A DNA stretch of 64,000 bases, from contig JAHJAA010000044.1 in assembly GCA_018814305.1 (NCBI GenBank), positions 1 to 64,000 of the forward strand, read 5' to 3'. Under the pieces are notes generated by a model. The model was not told the DNA's origin. It searched no databases and saw nothing but the letters and a program-made list of their open reading frames with translations. The DNA comes from Pseudomonadota bacterium. Lineage in GTDB: Bacteria > Desulfobacterota > Desulfobulbia > Desulfobulbales > JAGXFP01. Numbering within the stretch: the first letter of the stretch is position 1; each line of letters starts with the position of its first letter. Positions 51,499-61,567 of this stretch are shown piece after piece. The position numbers were made by a program, and so were the translations under genes.

Positions 51499-51859
51499 AC
51501 GATTATCCCTTGGTCGAAAGGGCGAAGAGCTTGCCCGGCGGTATCTTCTTGAGCGGGGGTATCGGATAGTTGTTATGAATTATCGAGGAAAATTGGGAGA
51601 GATTGATCTGGTGGCTGAGGATGGGGATACCCTGGTGTTTGTCGAGGTCAAGACCCGGCGGGGCAATGCCCTGGGGGATCCTCTGGAGGGTATTGATCGA
51701 AGGAAACAACGGCAGATAATCAAGGCGGCCCGGGAGTATCTGATGAAGCATGATTGTCATGAACGAATCTGCCGTTTTGATGGGATCGGCGTGCTCTTGG
51801 CCCCCAATGGTCAGGCGCGAGTGGAGTTGGTGAAAGGCGCCTTCGAGGCCGGGCCATGA
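51488..51859 (+). CDS. yraN: YraN/UPF0102 family protein
   Basis: A 123-residue protein with an endonuclease-like fold: GRKGEELARRYLLERGYRI (~8-26), then GEIDLVAEDGDTLVFVEVKTR (split over ~38-57), with the acid-lysine pattern E...D...ExK. Its role is unknown, possibly in DNA processing. The start at 51488 lies within rnhB. ATGA overlap with pdxA. Confidence 0.9.
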   Translation: MTDERLSLGRKGEELARRYLLERGYRIVVMNYRGKLGEIDLVAEDGDTLVFVEVKTRRGNALGDPLEGIDRRKQRQIIKAAREYLMKHDCHERICRFDGIGVLLAPNGQARVELVKGAFEAGP

Positions 51860-52869
51860 GTTCGCTGATCGGCATTACCATGGGATGCCCGGTGGGTATC
51901 GGGCCTGAGATCATCATCCGATTTCATGAGGATCTTGATGAGGATCCTGAATTCCTGCCGGTGGTGATCGGGGATATCGGAGTTTTGTCACGCTGTGCCG
52001 GTGAACTAGGTTCGGCGATTCCAATTTTCCCCTGGCAGTCCGGGCAATTGGTTCGTCGAAACGGTGTTAATGTGCTGCCGCTTTCAGACCTCTCTGGTTC
52101 TTTACGCTGGGGGGTGCCAAGCCGGCAAACCGGCCTGGCCATGGGGCGGTATATCGAAGAGGCGGTTCGGTTGATTGGGGCCGGAGAGCTGGCGGGGATG
52201 GTCACCTGCCCTATAACCAAGTCGAGTTTGTACGAGGCCGGGTACCATTTTCCTGGTCATACCGAGATGCTCGCCTCCCTCTGCGGAATTGAAAATTTTG
52301 CCATGATGATGGCCGGTGATCGTCTCCGGGTGACCCTGGTGACCATTCATATGGGACTGGCCGAGGTGGCAGCCTCATTGAGTTTGAACGCTGTTCTCCG
52401 GATGATCGAAATGACCGGGACTTCCCTGATTCGTGATTTCGGGATTACCAGTCCTCGTCTGGCCGTGGCTGGGCTGAACCCCCATGCAGGAGAAGGCGGG
52501 ATGTTTGGTCGGGAGGAGCAGGAGATTATCATCCCGGCGATTACGGAGGCGGTGGCCAAGGGATGGCAGGTGTCCGGGCCTTTTCCTCCTGATACGGTTT
52601 TCAATCGGACCCTGGGCGGCGCCTTTGATGCGGTAGTTTGCATGTATCATGATCAGGGATTGATCCCATTTAAATTAGTCCATTTTGAAGACGGGGTGAA
52701 TGTTACCCTTGGTCTTCCTCTGGTCAGAACGTCGGTAGACCACGGCACGGCCTATGATATTGCTGGCCAGGGGAAGGCCAGCGCCCAAAGTCTTAAGTCC
52801 GCTTTTTCTCTCGCCGGTAATATTGCTAAAAACCGGGTCGGGTTTGCCGAAGAGAGGGAAATCGATTAG
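51856..52869 (+). CDS. pdxA: 4-hydroxythreonine-4-phosphate dehydrogenase
   Basis: A 337-residue NAD-dependent enzyme of vitamin B6 synthesis. Signatures are MGCPVGIGPEI (~9), PITKSSLYEAGYHFPGHTEM (~117) with the metal histidine, AGLNPHAGEGG (~205), and MYHDQGLIPFKLVHF with VRTSVDHGTAYDIAG near the end. It oxidises 4-phosphohydroxy-L-threonine. Coupled to yraN by an ATGA overlap. It is the only B6 gene in the window. Confidence 0.93.
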   Translation: MSSLIGITMGCPVGIGPEIIIRFHEDLDEDPEFLPVVIGDIGVLSRCAGELGSAIPIFPWQSGQLVRRNGVNVLPLSDLSGSLRWGVPSRQTGLAMGRYIEEAVRLIGAGELAGMVTCPITKSSLYEAGYHFPGHTEMLASLCGIENFAMMMAGDRLRVTLVTIHMGLAEVAASLSLNAVLRMIEMTGTSLIRDFGITSPRLAVAGLNPHAGEGGMFGREEQEIIIPAITEAVAKGWQVSGPFPPDTVFNRTLGGAFDAVVCMYHDQGLIPFKLVHFEDGVNVTLGLPLVRTSVDHGTAYDIAGQGKASAQSLKSAFSLAGNIAKNRVGFAEEREID

Positions 52870-52931
52870 AGTCATTTGGCGGTTCGCTGAGGAGCGTTTT
52901 TGTATATTGAGTTTTAAAGAGGTTGGCGGGT

Positions 52932-53576
52932 ATGATTCATGATACATCCACCGGGCGGAGGGGATTGTTGATTGCCTTTGAGGGGATTGACGGGACCGGA
53001 AAAACGACCCAGATCGCCCGGTTGGCCCAATGGTTGGTCGGCCAGGGTGTTGTCTCTCTGCTGACCCGGGAACCCACCGATGGTGTATATGGAAGAAAAA
53101 TCAGGGAGCTCTTTGTTGATCGTCGTCGGGTAAGTCGTGAGGAGGAGTTGGCCCTGTTCATGGATGATCGGCGGGAGCATGTCGCTCAGGTGATCCTGCC
53201 CGCTCTGGCACGAGGGGAAGTGGTTCTCACCGATCGTTATTATTTTTCCACGGCGGCCTATCAGGGGGCAGCCGGGCTCGATTCTGCCAGGATCATTGCC
53301 GATAATGAGGTTTTTGCTCCGGTTCCTGACCTGGTCATCCTCCTGACTCTTACTCCGGCAGAAAGTGTCCACCGGATTCGGACTTTGCGTGGAGAGGCCT
53401 TGAACGATTTTGAGCAGGAGGAGACTCTGGGGCGGGTCGACGAAGTTTTTGCCGGTTTGGACCGCGACTTTATTCATCGGGTTAATGCCGCAGACAGTGC
53501 CGATCAGGTTCATGCCCAGGTAAGGGGTCGGGTTGAGGCTACTCTGGGTGACGCCATTAAGGTATTATGTGTATAA
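52932..53576 (+). CDS. tmk: Thymidylate kinase
   Basis: A 214-residue nucleotide kinase. The P-loop is FEGIDGTGKTTQIARL (~15), followed by the DRYYFSTAAYQGA segment (~98) and the lid region. It phosphorylates dTMP. The ATG at 52932 is chosen over the TTG at 52923 for its upstream AGAGG site. Confidence 0.94.
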   Translation: MIHDTSTGRRGLLIAFEGIDGTGKTTQIARLAQWLVGQGVVSLLTREPTDGVYGRKIRELFVDRRRVSREEELALFMDDRREHVAQVILPALARGEVVLTDRYYFSTAAYQGAAGLDSARIIADNEVFAPVPDLVILLTLTPAESVHRIRTLRGEALNDFEQEETLGRVDEVFAGLDRDFIHRVNAADSADQVHAQVRGRVEATLGDAIKVLCV

Positions 53577-53659
53577 AGATTGATGAACGCGTAAAAAGTC
53601 TCTGGATGACTTGGTCTTTGTTTTGAGTTGATAATTCCTGTCTGATGCTAAGGATACTG

Positions 53660-55378
53660 ATGATGAAAAATTTCTTTCTTTTGCTGCTTTTTGCTCTGCT
53701 CGGTTGGGGCTGCAGTTCCATCAGCAGCACGTACCCATTGAATGTGAAGTTGACCGAAGGAATGGATCCCTCGGTGGAGTCCGTTGATACGGAATGTGCT
53801 TACTTCTATTTTATGTGGGGTCGGACAGCCGAACTGGACAATAAGCTTGAAGAGGCCCGGGAGGCTTATGAAAAAGCCCTGGTCTGTGACCTCCATGCCG
53901 TGCAGGTTATGCGGAGATTGGCTGTTTTGCTGGTCAATATGGATAAGAAGAGAGATGCTGCCAACTGGATGCAGAGAATCATCGATGAAGACCCGGGTGA
54001 CGAGTCTTCCCGTAATTTTCTGGCCAATCTCTACATCAGTCTGGAAGTGTACGACAAGGCGGAAGATGTCTTTAAAAAGGTTTTGAAGGGGAATCCGGAT
54101 GATGTGGATACCATGCTTCTCCTGGCCTCTCTGTACGCCCGTCAGAATAAACTATCCGAAGCCCGGGATATTTTGGAGAAGTTAGTAAAAAAGGATAGTC
54201 TCTCGTTTATTGGATATCATTATTTGGCCAGGATCTATCAGGATCTGCAGCTTTTCGATAAGGCTCGTGAGGCCTTTAATAAGGCCCTTGAACTGAACTG
54301 GTCGCCCATGCTCGCTGCCGAAGTCGGGGCATTCCTGGAAAAACAAGGAGATTATGAGGCCTCCCTTGAGGTCTACCAAAAAATTATCAATGAAGATGAG
54401 TCCGATGATACCTCCCGCACCCACATTGTGGCCCTGTTTTTGGAACTCGGTCGGACTGAGGAGGCCGTCCGTGAACTGGAAGAGTTGAAGAACTACTCCA
54501 ATGACCTTGGCCGGATTAATCTGAATCTTGGCCGGTTGTTGATGGACCTGAAGCGTTATGATCAGGCTATTGTCCCGTTACAGGAGGCATTGCTGGCCGA
54601 TCCTTCGTTTCAAGAAGCTCGGATTCTCCTTGGGATTATATACCACGAGAAAGGGGATAATGAGGATGCTATCAATGTTTTGAAGCAAGTTGATCCCCAG
54701 GCCAACAGCTACGAAGAAGCCGTTCTTTATATGGTTCAAATCTTTTCAACGGATAAGCGGTTCATCGAGGCGGAAAACCTTCTTCGGGAACAAATTTCTG
54801 ATCAGAAAGGGAAAAGTGCCCGTTACTATATCGCTCTTGCCGAGGTCTTTCAGGACCAGCGGAAGTTTGTTGAGGCAGAGGTCGTATTCAATGAGGCCTT
54901 GACCGAATATCCAGCCGACGATCGGATCTATTTCGAGTATGCACTCTTCCTCGAAGAGTCAGGTGATACGAGTAGGGCCTTGACCAATATGGAAAAGGTT
55001 CTGGAGTTGAAACCCGATAATCCCTTTGCCATGAATTATATTGGCTATACCTGGGCGGATCAGGGGATCAATCTTGACAAGGCCCATGAGTACATCAAGG
55101 CAGCGGTGGCCCAGAAACCCAATGATGGCTACGTTCGTGACAGTCTTGGTTGGGTCCTTTTTAAACTTGGTAAACTCCAGGATGCCCGCAAAGAACTGGA
55201 AGCGGCCGCCGTCGCTGTGCCCACAGATTCAACTATTCATGATCATCTTGGCGATGTCTATCATGCCCTTGGCATTGATAAGGAGGCGATTGTCAATTGG
55301 GAAAAAGCTTTAGAACTTCAAAAAGATGATAATAAGCGAGTGCTCCTCAGGCGGAAAATCGAGGCGGTCCGGAAGTAA
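53660..55378 (+). CDS. Large TPR-repeat lipoprotein
   Basis: A protein of about 572 residues with a lipoprotein signal (lipobox GWGC, ~20) and then about fourteen tetratricopeptide repeats (for example EEAREAYEKALVCDL, DKAREAFNKALELN, DKAHEYIKAAVAQKPNDGYV). Such envelope TPR proteins act as scaffolds for secretion or surface assembly. Two adjacent ATGs (53660, 53663) follow an AAGGA site, either could be used. The specific partner is unknown. Confidence 0.85.
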   Translation: MMKNFFLLLLFALLGWGCSSISSTYPLNVKLTEGMDPSVESVDTECAYFYFMWGRTAELDNKLEEAREAYEKALVCDLHAVQVMRRLAVLLVNMDKKRDAANWMQRIIDEDPGDESSRNFLANLYISLEVYDKAEDVFKKVLKGNPDDVDTMLLLASLYARQNKLSEARDILEKLVKKDSLSFIGYHYLARIYQDLQLFDKAREAFNKALELNWSPMLAAEVGAFLEKQGDYEASLEVYQKIINEDESDDTSRTHIVALFLELGRTEEAVRELEELKNYSNDLGRINLNLGRLLMDLKRYDQAIVPLQEALLADPSFQEARILLGIIYHEKGDNEDAINVLKQVDPQANSYEEAVLYMVQIFSTDKRFIEAENLLREQISDQKGKSARYYIALAEVFQDQRKFVEAEVVFNEALTEYPADDRIYFEYALFLEESGDTSRALTNMEKVLELKPDNPFAMNYIGYTWADQGINLDKAHEYIKAAVAQKPNDGYVRDSLGWVLFKLGKLQDARKELEAAAVAVPTDSTIHDHLGDVYHALGIDKEAIVNWEKALELQKDDNKRVLLRRKIEAVRK

Positions 55379-55546
55379 TCAACTGATCATAATAAATGGT
55401 GTGCCGCAGTCTTGGAAATCCCTTCGGTTTGTTTCCTCTGGCGAAATCTCACCCCCCTGCTTGATTTGATGATAGCAGGGGATTTTTGCTTCAGCCGGGG
55501 CGTTACTGTGAACCAGTGTCTGTCCATAAATGAGGATTTTTGGCAA

Positions 55547-56350
55547 GTGAGAGGTTTTATTACCAAAGGATTGATGGTTCTACCGCTTTTGTTGATTCTG
55601 GGCGGATGTGCAACTGTCCAGCCTAATTCTCCCGTGGTCGGTAAAGATCTGGATAGGGTGCTGGAGGCCTTTCGTCTTTTCGTTTCCCAACAGGGGGGCT
55701 GCCGGTCTTCTCTTGATGTGGATTTGTCGATCTCCTTTGACTCGATGCTCGCCAATGGGGTGGTTGATGGCTACCTGCAGACCATGGCACCTGGACTGGT
55801 CAAGCTCATCGGGGTTAATCCCCTTGGGCAGCCTCTTTTTATCATCGTCTCTGATGGAGATGGGTTCCAGTCTGTATTTCCGGCTCAGGGCAAGAGTTAT
55901 GAAGGGCGGGTTGGGGCCGCCTCATTTCAACGCTATGTCCCGGAAGGATTGGATCCGGCTCTGCTTTTTTACTGGTTGATCGGCAGGATTCCCCCTGGCC
56001 CACTCAGTATATATGGGATATCCCATAATCCTGCGAGCAAAGGGGTCTGGATTGATGTTGTCTTGGGTATTGAGCAAACCAGAAGGGCGCATTTGCAGTT
56101 TGATCCCGGCTCAGGGGTTCTCCTGGGGGTTCTCCTGGGCGGAGAAAATCACCGGGATGAACAGGTAATAGAGTATGATGATTATGGCGGTGGAGAGTGC
56201 CGGTTGCCCGGACGTTTAAAGGTCTATGGATCGGCATATCCGGCGGTTTTCGAGGTGGTTTTTTCAAAATGGCGGGATGACGGGGTATTTCATAGTTCTG
56301 ACTTCGTCATCACCGTACCGAAAGGTTATACCAAGATGAGGGTTGAGTGA
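55547..56350 (+). CDS. Lipoprotein, unrecognised
   Basis: A protein of about 267 residues with a lipoprotein signal, lipobox GGCA (~20). The mature part is rich in beta strands and has no repeats, cofactor motif or membrane helix. GTG at 55547 gives a proper basic-hydrophobic signal (RGFITKGLMVLPLLLILGG); an ATG at 55574 would leave only a short one. It follows the TPR lipoprotein and overlaps the next start (GTGA), so it may be part of the same envelope function. LolB-like folds are one possibility, not established. Confidence 0.7.
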   Translation: MRGFITKGLMVLPLLLILGGCATVQPNSPVVGKDLDRVLEAFRLFVSQQGGCRSSLDVDLSISFDSMLANGVVDGYLQTMAPGLVKLIGVNPLGQPLFIIVSDGDGFQSVFPAQGKSYEGRVGAASFQRYVPEGLDPALLFYWLIGRIPPGPLSIYGISHNPASKGVWIDVVLGIEQTRRAHLQFDPGSGVLLGVLLGGENHRDEQVIEYDDYGGGECRLPGRLKVYGSAYPAVFEVVFSKWRDDGVFHSSDFVITVPKGYTKMRVE

Positions 56351-58884
56351 TTCCCGACGAAATATTTGCAGAGGTGAGCCGGCCTGGCCGGTATTGCGGT
56401 AACGAATTCAATGTGGTGCATAAAGATTGGAACGATGCCGCCCTCCGGGTGGTATTGGTTTTTCCGGACCTTTATGAGGTCGGGATGTCCCATCAGGGTC
56501 TTCAGATTCTCTACCATATTATTAATGGAAGAAGCGATCTCTTGGCTGAGCGGGCTTATGCGCCCGCTCCGGATCTCGAAAAACTCCTTAGGGAAAGGGA
56601 GCTGCCCCTTTTTTCATTGGAATCAAGGCACCCTCTAAATCAGTTCGATATTCTGGGCATAACCTTGCCCTATGAACTCTGCTATACCAATATCTTGACC
56701 GTTCTGGCCTCGGCCGGGATCCCGTTGTACAGTCGGGATCGCGGTGAAGGATTGCCTCTGGTGATCGGCGGCGGTCCCTGTGCCTTCCACCCGGAGCCGG
56801 TGGCCGATTTCTTTGATGCCATTCTGCTGGGTGATGGAGAAGAGGCCATTCTCGAAATTGTCGATGTGATGATCGAGGCGCGGGATGGGGGACTCCCCCG
56901 AGGGGAACTCTTGGGCCGTTTGAGCCAGATCGCAGGGGTTTATGTCCCTGGATTGTACGAACCGGAATATGATGGGGATGGACGTTTTGTCGGCATGCAA
57001 GGAGCGGCGTGTAATCAGACGGTACGGAAGCGGACCTTACCGGATATAGAGTTGACCGGGATTGATCATCCCCTGGTGCCGTTGACCAGGATCGTCCACG
57101 ATCGACTGGGTATTGAGATTGCCCGGGGTTGCACCCGGGGGTGTCGCTTCTGTCAGGCCGGGATGATCTATCGGCCGGTTCGGGAACGGTCCGTCGAGCG
57201 GATTATGGAACTTGCTGAAACCGGGATCAATAATTCGGGTTTTGATGAATTGGCCTTGTTGTCCCTGAGCACCGGTGATTACTCCTGTATCTCCCAGGTT
57301 TTGGTTAAGCTGATGAACCGTCTGGCTCGGCGGCGGGTCTCCGTGTCCATGCCGTCAATGCGGGTTGGCACTTTGACTCCGGATATGATGGAGCAGATCC
57401 GCAGGGTGCGAAAGACCGGTTTTACCCTGGCCCCGGAGGCAGGTACTGATCGATTGCGTCAGGTGATCAACAAGGGCATTACCGAGGAGGATCTCCTGTC
57501 CGCCAGTCGGTCAGCCTTTGAACTGGGTTGGAAGTTGCTGAAGTTTTATTTTATGTTCGGATTGCCCACCGAGACCCCGGAAGATCTTGCCGCGATACCT
57601 GTGCTGGTCCGGAAGGCTTATGCCACCGGCGGCACCGGCGGCCGTAAGATCAATGTCAGTGTGGCCACTTTTGTCCCCAAACCCCATACTCCTTTCCAAC
57701 GGGTGCCTCAATTGACGATTGACGAGGGTTTTGCCCGGATCGATCAGTTGAAAAAAGAGTTCCGTCATAAATCTTTTCAACTTAAATGGCACGATCCGAG
57801 ACAGAGTTTTCTTGAGGGGGTTATGTCCCGCGGTGATCGACGCCTTGCCATCGTTATTGAATCCGCCTGGCGGGCCGGTGCCCGTCTTGATGCCTGGACG
57901 GATTATTTTCGGCTCGACACCTGGCAGCAGGCTGCCCAGGAGTGCGGGGTTGACTTGGATTCTTATCTGCGGGGTCGGGACGAAACGGAACCACTTCCCT
58001 GGGATCATCTGGATTGTGGGGTTGACCCCGAGTTCTTTCGTGAGGAGTATCGTAAGGCCCTGGGGCTGGTTTATACGCCTGATTGTCGGGTCCATGGGTG
58101 TCAGAAATGTGGGCTGTGCGACTTTAAAACCATTCGGCCAGTGGTCCATAAGGCCGATGATGTCGTTGGGGATGCCCCAATGTCGGCCCTCAACGGTGAA
58201 GGGTCAGAGCCAGATACCCGGAACCATTTTCACTATCGGATTCAATATAATCGATTCGGTCCCGGTCGCTTTCTGGGACATTTGGAATTGATCCAGATGT
58301 TTTATCGTATTTTGGGAAAGATCGGACTGCCGCTTCAATACTCTCAAGGCTTTAATCCCGGCCCCAAGGTAACCTTTAGCCCCGCTCTGCCGGTGGGCAC
58401 CGAAAGCCTGGCTGAATATCTGTTGGTTGATATGTGGAAATTGCTGGCCGACCCGGTTGGAGTGCGAGATCGTCTCAATGCCGAAATGCCGGGTGGTTTC
58501 GAGGTTCAATCGGTTGTATTGTGGCCGGGTAAGATTGAGCAGCAACAGTTGACTGGATATCGCGTCTCAGTGGGGCGCAAAGTCGACGGGAAGCTGCTTG
58601 CAGGATTCATGGCTGGACCGGGAGGCGAGGTGGCCGTGGTGCGCAAGGGGCGGCAAAAGATGATTAATGCCCAGGCCATGATTAAGCGTCTCGCTTTGGC
58701 TGGTGATGGGACTATTGAATTGGAAATATATACCGAAAGCAGTAAACCCGGCCTGAAACCCATGGAGATCCTTGGTCATATCATGGATTTGACTGCAGAG
58801 GAACGGGTCCGGGCCCGGGTCGTCAAAGAATGGGTCCGTGAAGGGGTCGCTCCCGCTTCCCCTAAGGTATCGGCTGTCGTATAA
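56347..58884 (+). CDS. Radical SAM protein with C-terminal DUF2344 domain (TIGR03960-type)
   Basis: An 845-residue protein. An N-terminal B12-binding-like domain (~1-200) precedes the radical SAM cluster motif in ARGCTRGCRFCQAGMIYRPV (~260) and the barrel (to ~520). A cysteine cluster (CRVHGCQKCGLCDF, ~580) and the DUF2344 domain follow (~630-830). DUF2344 often sits with the ribonuclease G gene, as here. The product may modify RNA or ribosome parts; no substrate is established that I know. It begins with GTG overlapping the lipoprotein stop. Confidence 0.88.
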   Translation: MIPDEIFAEVSRPGRYCGNEFNVVHKDWNDAALRVVLVFPDLYEVGMSHQGLQILYHIINGRSDLLAERAYAPAPDLEKLLRERELPLFSLESRHPLNQFDILGITLPYELCYTNILTVLASAGIPLYSRDRGEGLPLVIGGGPCAFHPEPVADFFDAILLGDGEEAILEIVDVMIEARDGGLPRGELLGRLSQIAGVYVPGLYEPEYDGDGRFVGMQGAACNQTVRKRTLPDIELTGIDHPLVPLTRIVHDRLGIEIARGCTRGCRFCQAGMIYRPVRERSVERIMELAETGINNSGFDELALLSLSTGDYSCISQVLVKLMNRLARRRVSVSMPSMRVGTLTPDMMEQIRRVRKTGFTLAPEAGTDRLRQVINKGITEEDLLSASRSAFELGWKLLKFYFMFGLPTETPEDLAAIPVLVRKAYATGGTGGRKINVSVATFVPKPHTPFQRVPQLTIDEGFARIDQLKKEFRHKSFQLKWHDPRQSFLEGVMSRGDRRLAIVIESAWRAGARLDAWTDYFRLDTWQQAAQECGVDLDSYLRGRDETEPLPWDHLDCGVDPEFFREEYRKALGLVYTPDCRVHGCQKCGLCDFKTIRPVVHKADDVVGDAPMSALNGEGSEPDTRNHFHYRIQYNRFGPGRFLGHLELIQMFYRILGKIGLPLQYSQGFNPGPKVTFSPALPVGTESLAEYLLVDMWKLLADPVGVRDRLNAEMPGGFEVQSVVLWPGKIEQQQLTGYRVSVGRKVDGKLLAGFMAGPGGEVAVVRKGRQKMINAQAMIKRLALAGDGTIELEIYTESSKPGLKPMEILGHIMDLTAEERVRARVVKEWVREGVAPASPKVSAVV

Positions 58885-58970
58885 TAAAGCGGTATAGGTC
58901 AAGAAACCCGGTGGGCTCCTCAGGAGTCGAAATCGGTCACTGATAATTTTTTGTTTTTGAGAGAGAAAGA

Positions 58971-60509
58971 ATGGCCACCGATCTTATTGTTAATGCCACT
59001 CCATTCGAAATCAGCATTGCCCTGGTTGAGTATGGGACTCTGGTTGAATATTACTTGGAGCGCCCGGCAGAAAAGGGATTGATCAGCAATATATACAAGG
59101 GACGGGTGAAGCGGGTGCTGCCTGGAATGCAGGCTGCCTTTGTCGATGTTGGTCTGGAGAGGACCGGGTTTCTCTACGTTGATGACGTCATGGTGCCGCG
59201 AAACGGTGACAGTCAATCTGTAGCAGATTGTGCTTTGCTGGTTGATGAAGAAGGCTGCTGCTCAGGGGTGACCACCGAATCATTACCCCGGCGGATTCCG
59301 GGACTCCATATTGAAGAGTTGCTGGTCGAAGGCCAGGAGATTCTGGTCCAGATCTGCAAGGACCCCATCGGGACCAAGGGGGCTCGGTTGACCTGTAATA
59401 TCACCTTGCCCTGTCGTAACGTGGTCTTCATGCCAATGACCAATCATATAGGGATTTCCCGGAAGATTGAGGATGAAGAAACCCGGGAGAAGCTCAAATC
59501 CATTATCGAGGAACTGCGACCCGCCGACAGCGGGTTCATCGTCCGGACGGTCGGGGAGAACGCCTCGCGGGAGGAACTTGAAGCGGACATGGAGTTTCTC
59601 CTTCATCTCTGGGATGAAGTCAAGGACTCGGCCGGTAAAGCCCAGGTCCCGAGTTTGGTTTATGAAGATCTTGATATCACCCTGCGGATGGTGCGTGACA
59701 TTTTTTCGCCCGAGGTTGATCGGCTGATTGTTGATAATGAACAGGTCTATAACCGGATTTTAAAGTTTGTCGAAACGTTTGCCCCCCATCTTCGCGATCG
59801 GGTTGTCCACTACAAGGAAGATACCCCTGTTTTTGATATCTATGGCTTGGAGATGGACGTCAATCGGGCTCTGGATCAGAAAATCTGGTTACGGTGCGGG
59901 GGCTATATCATCATTGAAAATACTGAGGCCCTGACGGTAATCGATGTGAATACCGGTCGATATGTAGGGAAGAACGATCTGGAGGAAACGATTTTTAAGA
60001 CCAATATGGAGGCGGTCAGGGAGATTGCCTATCAATTGCGTCTTCGGAATATTGGTGGGATCATTATCATCGATTTTATCGACATGGAACAGGAAGCTCA
60101 TCGGGAGGAGATCTTCCGAGCCTTGAAAGAGGCAGTCAAGAAGGATAAGAGTCGGGTCAATATTTTAAAGGTATCAGAATTCGGGTTGGTCCAGATGACC
60201 CGGAAACGGAGCAGTGAGGATCTGAGCCACCTGTTGTGTGAGCCGTGTCATTACTGTCATGGCGAAGGGGTCTTGAAGTCTCGTCGAACGATTTGTTATG
60301 AAATCCTACGGAAGATATCACGGAATGCCCTCAAAATGCGGGAGGGCAATATTCTCGTCAACGTTCACCCCCAGGTTGCCGGGCTCATGTTGAAAGAGGA
60401 GGCTGAAATCGTGCATAATCTTGAAGATGAAATCGGTCGTCTTATTACCGTGGTACCTGATCAGGAGCTCCATTCAGAAAAATATGAGATTATCTGGCAG
60501 AAGGGGTGA
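58971..60509 (+). CDS. rng: Ribonuclease G/E family endoribonuclease
   Basis: A 512-residue enzyme, the short RNase G form. An S1 domain (~35-120) is followed by the catalytic DNase I-like domain with VIDVNTGRYVGKNDLEETI (~325) and IIIIDFIDMEQ (~365), and the zinc-link CEPCHYCHGEG (~425). It cleaves single-stranded mRNA and rRNA precursors. AGAGAAAGA precedes the ATG. It is downstream of the DUF2344 protein. Confidence 0.94.
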   Translation: MATDLIVNATPFEISIALVEYGTLVEYYLERPAEKGLISNIYKGRVKRVLPGMQAAFVDVGLERTGFLYVDDVMVPRNGDSQSVADCALLVDEEGCCSGVTTESLPRRIPGLHIEELLVEGQEILVQICKDPIGTKGARLTCNITLPCRNVVFMPMTNHIGISRKIEDEETREKLKSIIEELRPADSGFIVRTVGENASREELEADMEFLLHLWDEVKDSAGKAQVPSLVYEDLDITLRMVRDIFSPEVDRLIVDNEQVYNRILKFVETFAPHLRDRVVHYKEDTPVFDIYGLEMDVNRALDQKIWLRCGGYIIIENTEALTVIDVNTGRYVGKNDLEETIFKTNMEAVREIAYQLRLRNIGGIIIIDFIDMEQEAHREEIFRALKEAVKKDKSRVNILKVSEFGLVQMTRKRSSEDLSHLLCEPCHYCHGEGVLKSRRTICYEILRKISRNALKMREGNILVNVHPQVAGLMLKEEAEIVHNLEDEIGRLITVVPDQELHSEKYEIIWQKG

Positions 60510-60590
60510 TGGCGGCACGTTTTAGGTTGAAAAAGATGGGCGGAGATCGTTTATTCCTGGGGAGAACCTCTTTTGTGGAGGAATGCGGTG

Positions 60591-61370
60591 AATTACGATA
60601 TTGACCAGATCCTTGCTTACGAAATCAAGAGAGAGATCGCCGAACGGTATTTTGGGTTCCGGAAGGTTATTGAGGAAGATAAGCAGGAACTTGAGGAAAA
60701 GGTCCGGCAGCAGTCGTTTATCCTGGAAAAGCGGATTGTTTTTGATTTGATCCGGATTTATGCCTTGTTGGATGATGCCGATCTGATTCGGGAATTTTTG
60801 GATCTTTGCAGTCTTGATCCCGCCCTGTTTTATGATCCGATTCTCAATGATTCCAAACCGATCAGGGAGAGGGTCCTCGAGGGGGTCCAAACCCGCGGCT
60901 TTACCCGTCGCGGCAGATATCAGTTGCTTGTGCTGGACTGTTATGAACGGCTGGCCGGCCATGTCTTGTTGTACAGGAAGAATTTTGCCGAATTGATGGA
61001 GTTTCGCTCGGTTATCGCAGAAGAGATTAGGGCTTTTTATCGGCAGAATGATCTTGGGTCGATTTTAGGTTTTTTACGATCTCTTGGGCGGAGCGACAGT
61101 TGCAGCGGGCTGGTCGGTGGTATGGAACCGGGTATGGCCAATGAGTTGGAAAAAAAGATGTTGATTGAGCCACCGCTCCCCATTGAGCAGTACCTCCCGG
61201 TGGTTGAATCCCTGCCGGATCCGGCAAAGACTGCCAGAACTTTGAAAAAGCTTGCCGCTCGCGCCTGGCGCCTCCATGGCGGTACTGGACTTGCCGGGGT
61301 GCTGGATGGGTCAAAACCCTGGGATCGGTTCTTCACTTCTCGGATCCGGGAGCGGCGTAGAGGTGGGTGA
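60591..61370 (+). CDS. Unrecognised gene between rng and rplU, 259 aa
   Basis: A soluble, mainly helical, acidic/basic-rich protein with no signal peptide or membrane helix and no motif I can name. It starts MNYDIDQILAYEIKREIAER from a GTG with GGAGG seven bases upstream (the alternative TTG at 60573 is inside that site). A central segment (RYQLLVLDCYERLAGHVLLY) suggests a folded helical domain. The position within a translation/RNA operon suggests an RNA or ribosome link, which is inference. Confidence 0.65.
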   Translation, partial: NYDIDQILAYEIKREIAERYFGFRKVIEEDKQELEEKVRQQSFILEKRIVFDLIRIYALLDDADLIREFLDLCSLDPALFYDPILNDSKPIRERVLEGVQTRGFTRRGRYQLLVLDCYERLAGHVLLYRKNFAELMEFRSVIAEEIRAFYRQNDLGSILGFLRSLGRSDSCSGLVGGMEPGMANELEKKMLIEPPLPIEQYLPVVESLPDPAKTARTLKKLAARAWRLHGGTGLAGVLDGSKPWDRFFTSRIRERRRGG

Positions 61371-61424
61371 TCGACATTGTTCCCAACTTTGTCGATGATT
61401 TATGGAGGTCGTGCTGATTAGAGG

Positions 61425-61452
61425 TTGACAAAAAACACCGATCTGTTAAATA
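61425..61452 (+). promoter_or_regulatory. Sigma-70 type promoter of rplU-rpmA
   Basis: TTGACA (61425-61430) and TAAATA (61447-61452) are separated by 16 bases, close to consensus, about 115 bases before rplU. Confidence 0.7.
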
Positions 61453-61468
61453 ACTCTATTTCTCTCTT

Positions 61469-61495
61469 CCACCTGCGGAAATGCTCTGGAGGTGG
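61469..61495 (+). promoter_or_regulatory. L21 leader hairpin
   Basis: CCACCT (61469-61474) pairs with AGGTGG (61490-61495) in the untranslated leader of rplU, 70 bases before the start. It resembles ribosomal-protein leaders that bind the encoded protein; that L21 binds it is inference. Confidence 0.4.
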
Positions 61496-61567
61496 AGCAT
61501 AGTTGTCTTGGAACGGTCTCGGCCGTGAATTCTTTTTAGGATACTTTTTAAGATGTTGGAGGAGATC

